The notes below the pieces were generated by a model. The model saw only the letters and a list, made by a program, of their open reading frames with translations. It made no database searches and was not told where the DNA came from. Of a stretch of 7,967 nt of DNA, positions 1-5,947 are shown one piece after another. The position numbers and the translations under genes are program-made. This DNA is from Clostridia bacterium (GTDB lineage: Bacteria; Bacillota_A; Clostridia; Christensenellales; UBA1242). The stretch lies in NCBI GenBank assembly GCA_017508345.1, contig JAFVZD010000040.1, positions 1 to 7,967 on the forward strand, read 5' to 3'. Within the stretch, counting starts at the first letter, position 1. Each line of letters starts with the position of its first letter.

Positions 1-128
1 GCGGTATAATTGACTGTACCACTGATCTGGATATTGATGTATGTTGCAGCCAGTACTTGGGTAATCAGCATTACGATTAATACTGCTGTCAATGCAGTAA
101 ACCCCAACACAACTGCAGGTTTTTTCAT
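1..128 (-). CDS. Secreted or surface protein, N-terminal fragment (runs off left edge)
   Basis: Only the first 42 codons are in the window. They encode a classical signal peptide: a short basic start (MKKP), a long hydrophobic core to about residue 24, and a small-residue cleavage-like site ending VLA before ATYIN at about residue 27. The visible mature part (INIQISGTVNYT) is beta-prone and polar, as in many Gram-positive exported proteins, but it is too short to assign a family. The ATG at 126-128 is supported by an AGGAGAGG ribosome binding site (complement of 138-145), 9 bases upstream. A good SigA-type promoter lies at 165-193. Being a fragment, it could be a pilin-like, adhesion or hydrolase protein; I infer only export. 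Confidence 0.75.
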   Translation of the reverse strand, partial: MKKPAVVLGFTALTAVLIVMLITQVLAATYINIQISGTVNYT

Positions 129-164
129 CTATCTTTACCTCTCCTATTTAATTTTTATATTATT

Positions 165-193
165 ATTGTACCAAAAAAATTAATATTTATCAA
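165..193 (-). promoter_or_regulatory. SigA-type promoter for the secreted-protein gene
   Basis: Read on the minus strand, TTGATA (193-188) is followed after exactly 17 bases by TACAAT (170-165); each hexamer differs from consensus at one position. Transcription would begin near 158, leaving a leader of about 30 bases carrying the ribosome binding site. The upstream hairpins at 285-453 would therefore lie outside this transcript. Confidence 0.6.
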
Positions 194-285
194 ATGATTT
201 TACATATATTTTTTAATTTTTTTAGAAATTTTACCAAAAAGCACAATTTTTTGTGTTTGTTGAATCAAAATACATCAAATTCCAC

Positions 286-309
286 AAAAAAAGAGTATCA
301 AGTATACTC
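286..309 (-). terminator. Short intrinsic terminator
   Basis: On the minus strand GAGTAT (309-304), a 5-base loop and ATACTC (298-293) form a 6-bp stem followed directly by a run of seven T. No gene ends just upstream on this strand except sigG, which already has its own terminator. This one may end a small RNA from 310-385 or serve as back-up. Confidence 0.5.
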
Positions 310-320
310 CACTTCTACAC

Positions 321-382
321 TTGCCTCTTTTGATAGTTTTGGACTAAATTTGTCCGGATAATTATCAAATGAAATAAGGCAA
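321..382. repeat. Nested inverted repeat, possible structured RNA
   Basis: Three paired arms are nested: TTGCCT (321-326) with AGGCAA (377-382); TTTGATA (329-335) with TATCAAA (363-369); and GGAC (341-344) with GTCC (352-355) around a 7-base loop. The inner arm gains two G-U pairs only if the plus strand is transcribed. Asymmetric internal loops separate the arms, which is more like a folded RNA than a simple operator. It lies between two minus-strand terminators. I do not recognise a known riboswitch or small RNA class, and I see no promoter clearly dedicated to it. Confidence 0.4.
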
Positions 383-385
383 GAA

Positions 386-422
386 ATTAAAAAGGTTAAT
401 TTTTTTGCAAAAATCAACCTTT
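386..422 (-). terminator. Intrinsic terminator downstream of sigG
   Basis: On the minus strand AAAGGTTGATTTTT (422-409) pairs with AAAAATTAACCTTT (404-391) around a short loop; the 14-bp stem contains one G-U pair. It is followed by further T-rich sequence (TTTAATTT). It lies about 50 bases past the sigG stop and would end the sporulation sigma transcript. A second inverted repeat (TTCACT with AGTGAA, 433-450) sits between the stop and this terminator. Confidence 0.65.
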
Positions 423-473
423 AATTACAAAGTTCACTAGGGAGAGTGAATTTCGGCACAAGTGCGGGTGAAA

Positions 474-1244
474 TCAATTTAGGAATTTTTTGATTTGGCG
501 GAGGGCGTTTTTTTCCAGCCTGCTGACTTGTGCCTGACTAATGCCGATATCATCACTAACCTCTATCTGAGTGCGTCCCATATAGTAGCGTAGTAGGAGT
601 ATGCGTTTTTCGCGTTCGCCCAATGTATCTAGGGCATCTAGGAGAGTAACTCTATCTATCCATTTTTCTACAGTATTGTATGTGTCGGCTAGGTGTTCGC
701 CTAATTCTAGTGCATCCTGATCATCGCTATAGATAGGCTCGGACAAACTGAGTGGCTCAGTAATAGCATCTATGGCACAGGCTACATCTAGGTAGGCTTC
801 TCCTAGGTCGGATGCAATCTCCTCTAGTGTGGGGTCGCGTTGGAGTGAAGAAAAGAGATGTTCTCTGGATTGCAACGCACGATAAGCGATATCGCGTAGG
901 CTTCGGCTGACGAGTACTGCGTTGTTGTCACGCAAGAATCTACGGATTTCGCCCATAATCATAGGCACTGCATAAGTAGAGAATTTGACATTGAGTGAGG
1001 TATCAAAGTTGTCTACCGCTTTGATTAGTCCCACGCAACCTACTTGGAACATATCGTCTGCACTGGAATGGCGGTGGAGAAACTTTTGGACTACGGATAG
1101 CACCAATCTCATATTGGCATATATGAATTGCTGTTTGGCATTATCATCGCCAAGGCGGATGCGTTGCATTAGCATATCCTGCTCTATAGCGGTTAATTTG
1201 GGTAAAGTAGCGGTATTTACACCGCAGATAACAACTTTATTCAT
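474..1244 (-). CDS. sigG: RNA polymerase sporulation sigma factor SigG
   Basis: A 256-residue sigma-70 family protein, the late forespore-specific sigma factor, which redirects RNA polymerase in the engulfed forespore to genes such as spore DNA-binding proteins and germination functions. The N-terminal signature MNKVVICGV matches SigG. Region 2 spans about residues 44-110 (MRLVLSVVQKF, DDMFQVGCVGLIKAVDNF, FSTYAVPMIMGEIRRFLRDN). Region 3 follows (SRSLRDIAY). Region 4 carries a helix-turn-helix at about 225-248 ending ISQAQVSRLEK. The length matches the family. The open frame extends to a GTG at 1250, but that codon overlaps the GAGG ribosome binding site (1250-1253). The ATG at 1244, 5 bases from that site, fits the conserved N-terminus better. 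It lies 57 bases after sigE. At the position of B. subtilis SigG Asn45 this protein has Tyr42. Confidence 0.96.
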   Translation of the reverse strand: MNKVVICGVNTATLPKLTAIEQDMLMQRIRLGDDNAKQQFIYANMRLVLSVVQKFLHRHSSADDMFQVGCVGLIKAVDNFDTSLNVKFSTYAVPMIMGEIRRFLRDNNAVLVSRSLRDIAYRALQSREHLFSSLQRDPTLEEIASDLGEAYLDVACAIDAITEPLSLSEPIYSDDQDALELGEHLADTYNTVEKWIDRVTLLDALDTLGEREKRILLLRYYMGRTQIEVSDDIGISQAQVSRLEKNALRQIKKFLN

Positions 1245-1271
1245 ATACACCTCGATACAAAAGTTTAAGTA

Positions 1272-1301
1272 TATTGTGGGCGAGGTGAAATATTTTTACA
1301 C
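1272..1301 (-). promoter_or_regulatory. Candidate forespore (SigF-type) promoter of sigG
   Basis: On the minus strand GTGTA (1301-1297) is followed after 15 bases by GCCCACAATA (1281-1272). Against the recalled SigF/SigG pattern (GYATA, about 15 bases, GGNNANANTA) each element has one mismatch. Transcription would start near 1266, about 22 bases before the ATG at 1244. This fits the known SigF control of sigG in Bacillus. The upstream element overlaps the sigE stop codon and a small dyad (AGGTG with CACCT, 1283-1303). Confidence 0.4.
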
Positions 1302-2024
1302 CTAATAATTATTAATTTTGGCAATATTTTTTTTGAGTTTATTCAAAATCTTTTTTTCGATACGAGAAATATAACTCTGCGATATGTGTAGCATTTCGGC
1401 GACTTCGCGTTGGGTATGGGTATCACAACCATCTAGACCAAAACGCATAGCCATAATACCGCGGTCTTTTGCGTCTAATTTGTCTAGCACGAGGTAGAGT
1501 GTTTCGTTTTCGAATTGTGTCTCTAGGTTGCTAAATGCCTCATCGCAATCCATACCCAATATGTCTGCGAGCAACAATTCATTACCATCCGCGTCAAAGC
1601 TAAGTGGCTTGTCTAGACTGATTTCATTCTTTAACTTGCTAGTTTTGCGAATATGCATAAGTATTTCATTCTCTATACAACGGCTAGCATAGGTGGCTAA
1701 TTTTATCTTTTTGTCTGTATTAAAGGTATTGACCGCCTTGATTAGTCCGATAGAGCCAATGCTAATCAGGTCATCTAGGTCGGTAGCGGTATTTTCGAAT
1801 TTTTTGGCTATATACACGACCAGACGGAGGTTATGCTCTATTAGTTTATTCTTTGCCTCCACATCGTGTTGATTTTGCCAGCGGGTGATATATTGTAACT
1901 CTAACTCTGCATCCATAGGGCTAGGCAGGGCCTCGTGATTGGATAGATAGAGTACCAGATTGTCCAATTCATCTGTGTGGATACCCAAAACTTTGTGAAA
2001 AAACTTATTTAACCAATTAAACAT
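1302..2024 (-). CDS. sigE: RNA polymerase sporulation sigma factor SigE precursor (pro-SigE)
   Basis: A 240-residue sigma-70 protein, the first mother-cell-specific sigma factor of sporulation. The N-terminal extension (about residues 1-27, MFNWLNKFFHKVLG at its start) is amphipathic and basic/aromatic, like the membrane-tethering pro-sequence of SigE that SpoIIGA removes; the mature part starts around SNHEALPSP. Region 2 has HNLRLVVYIAKKFENT, DLISIGSIGLIKAVNTF and LATYASRCIENEILM. Region 4 ends with a helix-turn-helix at about 204-228 (ISQSYISRIEKKI). Compared with B. subtilis there are about four extra residues near the processing site (DELDNLV). The ATG overlaps the spoIIGA stop (TAATG) and is preceded by GGAGG with 7-base spacing, so translation is probably coupled to spoIIGA. 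Confidence 0.97.
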   Translation of the reverse strand: MFNWLNKFFHKVLGIHTDELDNLVLYLSNHEALPSPMDAELELQYITRWQNQHDVEAKNKLIEHNLRLVVYIAKKFENTATDLDDLISIGSIGLIKAVNTFNTDKKIKLATYASRCIENEILMHIRKTSKLKNEISLDKPLSFDADGNELLLADILGMDCDEAFSNLETQFENETLYLVLDKLDAKDRGIMAMRFGLDGCDTHTQREVAEMLHISQSYISRIEKKILNKLKKNIAKINNY

Positions 2025-2863
2025 TATGCGACCTCCAATAATTTGTAATTGAGTAATACATCAAAACTACGGCTAAGTGAACCATTGTGATTGTGGACAC
2101 CCACTGCTATGGGTAATTTGCGATTACCTAGCAATATATAATCGGCGTCAAATACAACAATGGACTGACCACTAGATACGGAATTTAGGCGTATGGTATG
2201 TGGATTGTGGATACGGACATTACGGAATCTGTGTAGCAATAGGTCTACTCTCTCAGTGGGATTGAACCAGTATCGCAAATCGCGTTCGTTGAGTATTACA
2301 ACGGGCTTGCCATGATTGTCAATCAAGCCATTGCCTGTATCTACAAAGCCTCGCATAGATATAGGGTTATCGCGTATACAAATGGTGACATCTACTAGAT
2401 ATTGTTGTACCCTGCGTATGGAATAGAACCTACGAATGGTACTGCCCAAGAGTAATGCAAGAGCCAACACTACTGCCAGCATACCACCTATAGGTATAGC
2501 ACTAGCACCAGCAAAAGATGTGGCAGAGGCAATAGGAGTACCCAAGAAATAGAATATGGCCATTAATGCCCCACCAAACAAGAATGTGAGTAAGAGAAAG
2601 GTAATTAGTCTGGCACCTAATCTGTACAGGCTAGGCAGACTCAGTAGCACCATAATGACCGCTACGAGTAATTTGGCTAGCCACAGCCATACACCTGTGA
2701 GGGTTAGGAATGGGCTAAATAGTGCAAAGCCTGTCCCGAATGAGGCCGCTAGTATAATACCAATAGCAGAGACTGGGCAACGAGTAAATCTATTGGTCAA
2801 CAAAAGGAGCAAGGCATCTATCAGGAAATTATCTAAGATAATAGTCTCTACATATACTAACAT
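2024..2863 (-). CDS. spoIIGA: Sporulation sigma-E factor processing peptidase SpoIIGA
   Basis: A 279-residue membrane-bound aspartic protease that cleaves pro-SigE at the sporulation septum after a SpoIIR signal from the forespore. The N-terminal half has about five membrane helices (roughly residues 2-22, 34-51, 54-75, 87-108 and 122-141). The C-terminal half has the protease motif FVDTGN with catalytic Asp near residue 175, then GKPVVIL and a late hydrophobic strand (LPIAVGVH). The frame is open to 3007, but the family begins with a short leader into a first helix (here MLVYVETIILDNFLIDALLL). The extension would also run through a terminator hairpin at 2880-2914, so ATG 2863 is preferred. 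Its ribosome binding site is weak (GTGGGG, 5-base spacing), perhaps limiting SpoIIGA relative to SigE, whose site is strong. Forms an operon with sigE. Confidence 0.92.
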   Translation of the reverse strand: MLVYVETIILDNFLIDALLLLLTNRFTRCPVSAIGIILAASFGTGFALFSPFLTLTGVWLWLAKLLVAVIMVLLSLPSLYRLGARLITFLLLTFLFGGALMAIFYFLGTPIASATSFAGASAIPIGGMLAVVLALALLLGSTIRRFYSIRRVQQYLVDVTICIRDNPISMRGFVDTGNGLIDNHGKPVVILNERDLRYWFNPTERVDLLLHRFRNVRIHNPHTIRLNSVSSGQSIVVFDADYILLGNRKLPIAVGVHNHNGSLSRSFDVLLNYKLLEVA

Positions 2864-2879
2864 AACTACCCCACTAAAT

Positions 2880-2914
2880 AAAAAACTCACATAATCCATT
2901 ATAGGATATGTGAG
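2880..2914 (-). terminator. Intrinsic terminator with TATAAT loop, upstream of spoIIGA
   Basis: On the minus strand CTCACATATCC (2914-2904) pairs with GGATTATGTGAG (2897-2886) with one bulged T. The 6-base loop TATAAT (2903-2898) is flanked by this stem of 11 pairs, and six T follow (2885-2880). As a terminator it would end transcription from the small membrane gene (2980-3216). The loop is also a perfect SigA -10 hexamer 34 bases before the spoIIGA ATG, so the same bases could act as promoter and operator for spoIIGA. No good -35 is found 16-18 bases further upstream, as would suit an activator-dependent promoter. Confidence 0.6.
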
Positions 2915-2979
2915 TAAAATATCACTCTGCAAAAAACGCAAAGTTAAGTCAAAACATATTAAATCATATCTAATATTGT

Positions 2980-3216
2980 CTAGAATTGTATAATTGAAAT
3001 AATACAACCAGCCAATATGAATATAAAGCCTAGAATACGCATAGCCAAAACAATTGAGTCATTGGCGCTAATCTCATTAGCCTTGCGCACCACACGAGCG
3101 ATACGCATAGCGAGCATAGCAACAACTATACCAATGATAACTAGGCAGAGACCTATGATAACATTGGTCTGACTAATATATTCCATAACGGACATTGCTA
3201 ATAAACTCATCAACAT
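2980..3216 (-). CDS. Small two-helix membrane protein, function unknown
   Basis: Seventy-eight residues with two predicted membrane helices, about residues 18-37 (VIIGLCLVIIGIVVAMLAM) and 57-76 (LAMRILGFIFILAGCIISI). They are joined by a charged, basic loop (RIARVVRKANEISANDS), which by the positive-inside rule should be cytoplasmic, placing both ends outside. Start ATG 3216 has a clear GAGG site 8 bases upstream and a strong SigA promoter at 3247-3275. The spoIIGA terminator hairpin lies downstream, so it is probably a single-gene transcript. It lies between pgsA and the sporulation operon, but its vegetative-type promoter does not suggest sporulation control. I do not recognise the family. 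Confidence 0.8.
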   Translation of the reverse strand: MLMSLLAMSVMEYISQTNVIIGLCLVIIGIVVAMLAMRIARVVRKANEISANDSIVLAMRILGFIFILAGCIISIIQF

Positions 3217-3246
3217 ATAATTACCTCATTAAATTTAATTATGCAT

Positions 3247-3275
3247 ATTGTATCATAAAATGTGCGGGGTGTCAA
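3247..3275 (-). promoter_or_regulatory. Near-consensus SigA promoter of the small membrane gene
   Basis: On the minus strand TTGACA (3275-3270), a perfect -35, is followed after 17 bases by TACAAT (3252-3247), one change from consensus. The predicted start near 3240 gives a leader of about 24 bases to the ATG at 3216. Confidence 0.75.
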
Positions 3276-3285
3276 TATCCAAAAT

Positions 3286-3308
3286 AAAAAAAGTAGCCAT
3301 TAGGCTAC
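3286..3308 (-). terminator. Intrinsic terminator overlapping the pgsA stop codon
   Basis: On the minus strand GTAGCC (3308-3303), loop TAAT and GGCTAC (3298-3293) make a 6-bp, GC-containing stem followed by seven T (3292-3286). The pgsA stop TAA (3302-3300) lies in the loop, so the last two codons form the upstream arm of the stem. Confidence 0.75.
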
Positions 3309-3893
3309 GGAGTCGGTATTGGTGGAATCTTTGTTTTTGCGGAAAAACACGCGGAATACAGACCTAGCATTCTTCACTATATACACGACAGCACTGATAA
3401 GTATTATAGCTAAGCCGGAGTACAATATTATCATATCCCATCCACCCATAGAATTGTGGAAAAAGCAAAGTATGAGACCAATGGTCATTACAAAGGTACC
3501 TGTTTTACCAATCCAATTGCTAGGAATGGTGATATGTTTGCCATACAATATGATACCTGCGATTATCATAGAAATATCAATACTAATTAGGGTGATAACT
3601 AGCCATAGTGGTATTACCTCTACTATGCCAAAGCAAATGAGAGTGGCAATCTTGAGTAATTTGTCTGCTAGTGGGTCTAGCACAATACCCACCTCTGTGA
3701 TTAGGTTGAATTTGCGTGCTATGATACCATCTAGAGTATCTGTGATACTGGCTACTAGGAATACAATCAGTGGCACTATATAATTATTACCCGGAATGCA
3801 AAAAAATGTTATCACCAGAACGGGTACTAACAATAACCTAAAAAATGATAGCAAGTTAGGTAAATTACATAAATCTTTGGCTGTAACACGCAT
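3300..3893 (-). CDS. pgsA: CDP-diacylglycerol-glycerol-3-phosphate 3-phosphatidyltransferase (PgsA)
   Basis: A 197-residue integral membrane enzyme that joins CDP-diacylglycerol and glycerol 3-phosphate to form phosphatidylglycerophosphate, the committed step to phosphatidylglycerol and cardiolipin. The complete CDP-alcohol phosphotransferase signature is present: Asp52, Asp55-Gly56, Ala59-Arg60, Gly69, Asp73 and Asp77 with standard spacing (TDTLDGIIARKF, then GIVLDPLADK). The N-terminus (LCNLPNLLSFFRLLLVPVLV) is typical of PgsA, and several more membrane helices follow. Length is normal. The C-terminal tail is basic then acidic (FFRKNKDSTNTDSVA). The ATG at 3893 has an AAAGGA site with a long, 11-base spacing. 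Its transcript ends at 3286-3308. Other CDP-alcohol transferases (phosphatidylserine or cardiolipin synthase type) are possible but fit the N-terminus less well. Confidence 0.92.
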   Translation of the reverse strand: MRVTAKDLCNLPNLLSFFRLLLVPVLVITFFCIPGNNYIVPLIVFLVASITDTLDGIIARKFNLITEVGIVLDPLADKLLKIATLICFGIVEVIPLWLVITLISIDISMIIAGIILYGKHITIPSNWIGKTGTFVMTIGLILCFFHNSMGGWDMIILYSGLAIILISAVVYIVKNARSVFRVFFRKNKDSTNTDSVA

Positions 3894-3969
3894 AAAATAC
3901 TATTTCCTTTGATATTATTATATACAATAATTAAATAATAACACTATTTTGTAAAAACTGCAAACATTT

Positions 3970-4017
3970 TTGACAATTTTCACAAAATTTTAACAAATTG
4001 AATATATTGTTTATAAA
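3970..4017 (+). promoter_or_regulatory. Tentative promoter region of the ABC binding-protein gene
   Basis: In this very AT-rich divergent region a perfect TTGACA (3970-3975) has only a weak ACAAAT 17 bases later. Alternatively TTAACA (3990-3995) is followed after 16 bases by TATAAA (4012-4017), but that would start transcription at the ribosome binding site. Either could serve; I cannot choose. A minus-strand TATAAT at 3922-3917 may belong to pgsA. No known riboswitch fold is visible upstream of this transporter. Confidence 0.3.
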
Positions 4018-4037
4018 CTGCAAAAAGGAGGAAAATT

Positions 4038-5057
4038 TTGAAAAAATTAGCGTTAGTGATGGCACTAATAATGCTACCAGTTTTTAGTCTGTTTGGTTTG
4101 GCTGGATGTAATAGCGGTAGCAAATTGGAGGTCATCAAACTGAGTGAGGTAACACATAGTGTATTCTACGCACCTATGTATATTGCCCAAAACAAAGGCT
4201 ACTTTGCGGATGAAGGGCTGGAGGTACAGATTAGCAATGGTAATGGTAGCAACAATGTAATGACTGCGGTAATCAGTGGTCAGGTGGACATAGGACTGGC
4301 GGGTCCAGAGACTGTGATATACAATGCTGTAGCCAACAACAAGGACAAACCCAAGGTATTTGGTCAACTCACCGCGTGCGATGGTTCTTTTCTGATTAGT
4401 AGAGATAATGAGATAGGTTGGGAGCCTAGTGATGTTGCGGGCAAGACTATTGTAGCAGGTCGTAGAGGTGGTATGCCGGCTATGACACTACAATATGGTT
4501 TGCACTTAGCCGGGATGGAGGCAGGCACGGATTATACACTGGACCTAGGTGTGGACTTTGGACTGGTAGCAGGTGCATTTGAGGGCGGACGCGGAGATTA
4601 TTGTACCATGTTTGAGCCTACTGCTAGTGCATATGAGAGTGAGGACAAGGGGTACATTGTGGCATCGGTAGGAGAATTAGGTGGAACAGTGCCTTATACT
4701 GCGTTTGTGGCTAATGAAAAATTCTTGGAAGACAAGGCACTCACTAGCGAAAAATTCTTGAGAGCCATATATAGAGGATACGCGTACTTGATGAGTGCTA
4801 ATATTGATGATGTGGTGGAGGCGGTAATGCCTAGTTTTGTAGGCAGCAACCAAAATCACATCAAGAGTGCAATACTCAATTATATGGATATAGGTGCATT
4901 CGCGTATAGTCCTGTGATGACAGAGTCTAGCTATGAGAGACTAATAGAGATTGTCAAGTTTGCGGGAGAATTGGACGCCAATGCGGATGTGGATTTTGAC
5001 GAAGTGATAGATAACACACTAGCCAAAAAAGTAGTGAAATACTTTGAGATGTTTTGA
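4038..5057 (+). CDS. ABC transporter substrate-binding lipoprotein (NMT1/SsuA-like)
   Basis: A 339-residue extracytoplasmic receptor of an ABC importer. The signal peptide ends in a lipobox LAGC with the lipidated cysteine at residue 24, so the protein is tethered to the outer face of the membrane. The mature part has hallmarks of the nitrate/sulfonate/taurine/HMP-precursor binding family: FYAPMYIAQNKGYFADEGLEV near the N-terminus, then VMTAVISGQVDIGLAGPET, DVAGKTIVAGRRGG and GDYCTMFEPTASAYE. The start is TTG at 4038, six bases after a perfect AAGGAGG (4025-4031). It precedes the ATPase and permease of the same system but is separated from them by a strong terminator, which should give excess binding protein. 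The substrate is not deducible; annotation as a sulfonate or nitrate transporter would be a guess. Confidence 0.9.
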   Translation: MKKLALVMALIMLPVFSLFGLAGCNSGSKLEVIKLSEVTHSVFYAPMYIAQNKGYFADEGLEVQISNGNGSNNVMTAVISGQVDIGLAGPETVIYNAVANNKDKPKVFGQLTACDGSFLISRDNEIGWEPSDVAGKTIVAGRRGGMPAMTLQYGLHLAGMEAGTDYTLDLGVDFGLVAGAFEGGRGDYCTMFEPTASAYESEDKGYIVASVGELGGTVPYTAFVANEKFLEDKALTSEKFLRAIYRGYAYLMSANIDDVVEAVMPSFVGSNQNHIKSAILNYMDIGAFAYSPVMTESSYERLIEIVKFAGELDANADVDFDEVIDNTLAKKVVKYFEMF

Positions 5058-5072
5058 TATTATACAATAACC

Positions 5073-5112
5073 AAAAATGCAACATTAAAATCAATAAATG
5101 TTGCATTTTTTT
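5073..5112 (+). terminator. Strong intrinsic terminator after the binding-protein gene
   Basis: AAAAATGCAACATT (5073-5086) pairs perfectly with AATGTTGCATTTTT (5097-5110) around a 10-base loop, with T continuing to 5112. The core TGCAACATT arm makes it stable, and the A-run on the left could also work on the other strand. It lies between the binding protein and the ATPase of the same transporter. Confidence 0.85.
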
Positions 5113-5139
5113 GTAACACTTTGGATACAAACTTAATAT
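5111..5139 (+). promoter_or_regulatory. Weak candidate promoter for the ATPase-permease pair
   Basis: TTGTAA (5111-5116) and TAATAT (5134-5139) are separated by 17 bases, each matching consensus at four of six positions. A short dyad, TAGAT with ATCTA (5150-5164), follows in the predicted leader. A separate promoter is expected because of the terminator just upstream, but read-through is also possible. Confidence 0.3.
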
Positions 5140-5185
5140 ACTGACAATGTAGATAGTTAATCTATATAAGAGGAGAAAATAGTAA

Positions 5186-5947
5186 TTGCGAGATTATTTA
5201 ACGCTCAATGGGGTATGTCTCAATTATCATAGCCTGGCGGGAGAAACCCAAGCAATACGAGAAATCAATCTGGGGATAAAGGAGCACGAGTTTGTTGCTA
5301 TCATTGGTCCTAGTGGATGTGGCAAAACCACAATGCTATCTCTGATTGCAGGGATACTCAAGCCTAGTAGTGGTGAGATAATACTGGATGAGCAAAATGT
5401 GCAGGATGCAGGCAGAGACATTGGATATATGTTTCAGCGAGACCATTTATTCGGCTGGCGAACAATCCAAAAGAATGTAGAATTGGGGTTAGAGATCAAT
5501 GGTAAGGTCACGGATGAATCGCGAAAAAAGGTACTCAGTCTATTAGACAAGTATGGTTTGAGCGAATTTAGTAGTAATTACCCTCACGAACTCAGTGGTG
5601 GTATGAGACAACGGGCGGCACTATTGCGTACCCTAATAATGAGTCCAAAGTTACTCCTGCTGGACGAACCATTTGGCGCGTTGGATTATCAGACTAGACA
5701 GCATGTGATAGATGATGTGGATAGGATTATTCGTAACGAAAAAATCACATCCATACTTGTCACACATGACATTAGTGAGGCTATCACTATGGCGGATAAA
5801 ATTGTGGTACTCACCTCTCGCCCTGCTAGTATAAAGGCAGTGATTGAGGTGAATCTAGACAAGAGTATTCCGCCGAGCAAACGCAAAAAACTTGAGGATT
5901 TTGGTAAACTCCAAGAAAAAATATGGAGGGAACTGGATGAAAAATAA
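5186..5947 (+). CDS. ABC transporter ATP-binding protein (SsuB/TauB/ThiZ-like)
   Basis: A 253-residue ATPase that powers the importer on the cytoplasmic side. All ABC motifs are intact: Walker A GPSGCGKTT (residues 41-49), Q-loop MFQRD with Gln84, signature LSGGMRQR (136-143), Walker B LLLLDEP (156-162) with catalytic Glu161, D-loop ALD and switch His194 in VTHD. The sequence type (FGALDYQTR, HDISEAITMADKIVVL) is that of the nitrate/sulfonate/taurine group. The start is TTG at 5186: an in-frame stop lies directly upstream, and an AGGAG site (5171-5175) is 10 bases away, longer than ideal. It overlaps the permease gene by 11 bases, indicating coupled translation. Confidence 0.93.
   Translation: MRDYLTLNGVCLNYHSLAGETQAIREINLGIKEHEFVAIIGPSGCGKTTMLSLIAGILKPSSGEIILDEQNVQDAGRDIGYMFQRDHLFGWRTIQKNVELGLEINGKVTDESRKKVLSLLDKYGLSEFSSNYPHELSGGMRQRAALLRTLIMSPKLLLLDEPFGALDYQTRQHVIDDVDRIIRNEKITSILVTHDISEAITMADKIVVLTSRPASIKAVIEVNLDKSIPPSKRKKLEDFGKLQEKIWRELDEK

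Larger units (their letters stand above)
129..473. other. Gene-free, hairpin-rich intergenic region
   Basis: No convincing coding sequence was found in these 345 bases. They hold, from high to low coordinate, an inverted repeat at 430-453, the terminator of sigG at 386-422, a nested inverted repeat at 321-382, a second minus-strand terminator at 286-309, and the promoter of the leftmost gene at 165-193. The stretch from about 150 to 290 is very AT-rich. A short dyad (CACAA, four T, TTGTG) lies at 242-255. Confidence 0.6.

Noticed and set aside
129..473. CRISPR array or tRNA gene in the hairpin-rich gap
   Set aside because: There are no direct repeats with spacers and no cloverleaf or T-loop sequence; the arms are unrelated inverted repeats.
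1245..1250. GTG at 1250 as the sigG start
   Set aside because: The codon overlaps the only good ribosome binding site; the ATG at 1244 gives the conserved MNKV start.
985..1305. Plus-strand open frame opposite sigG
   Set aside because: It is the antisense of highly conserved sigG coding sequence and has no convincing start context.
2864..3007. N-terminal extension of spoIIGA to 3007 (48 extra residues)
   Set aside because: It has no ribosome binding site near 3007, runs through the hairpin terminator at 2880-2914, overlaps the end of the small membrane gene, and does not fit the family N-terminus.
3894..4037. TPP or FMN riboswitch upstream of the transporter, considered because HMP and riboflavin importers of this family use them
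   Set aside because: The region is AT-rich and lacks the conserved core sequences of either class; it is also too short for an FMN element.
5892..5936. Upstream ATG at 5892 for the permease
   Set aside because: No ribosome binding site precedes it, and the GGAGGG at 5925-5930 points to ATG 5937.
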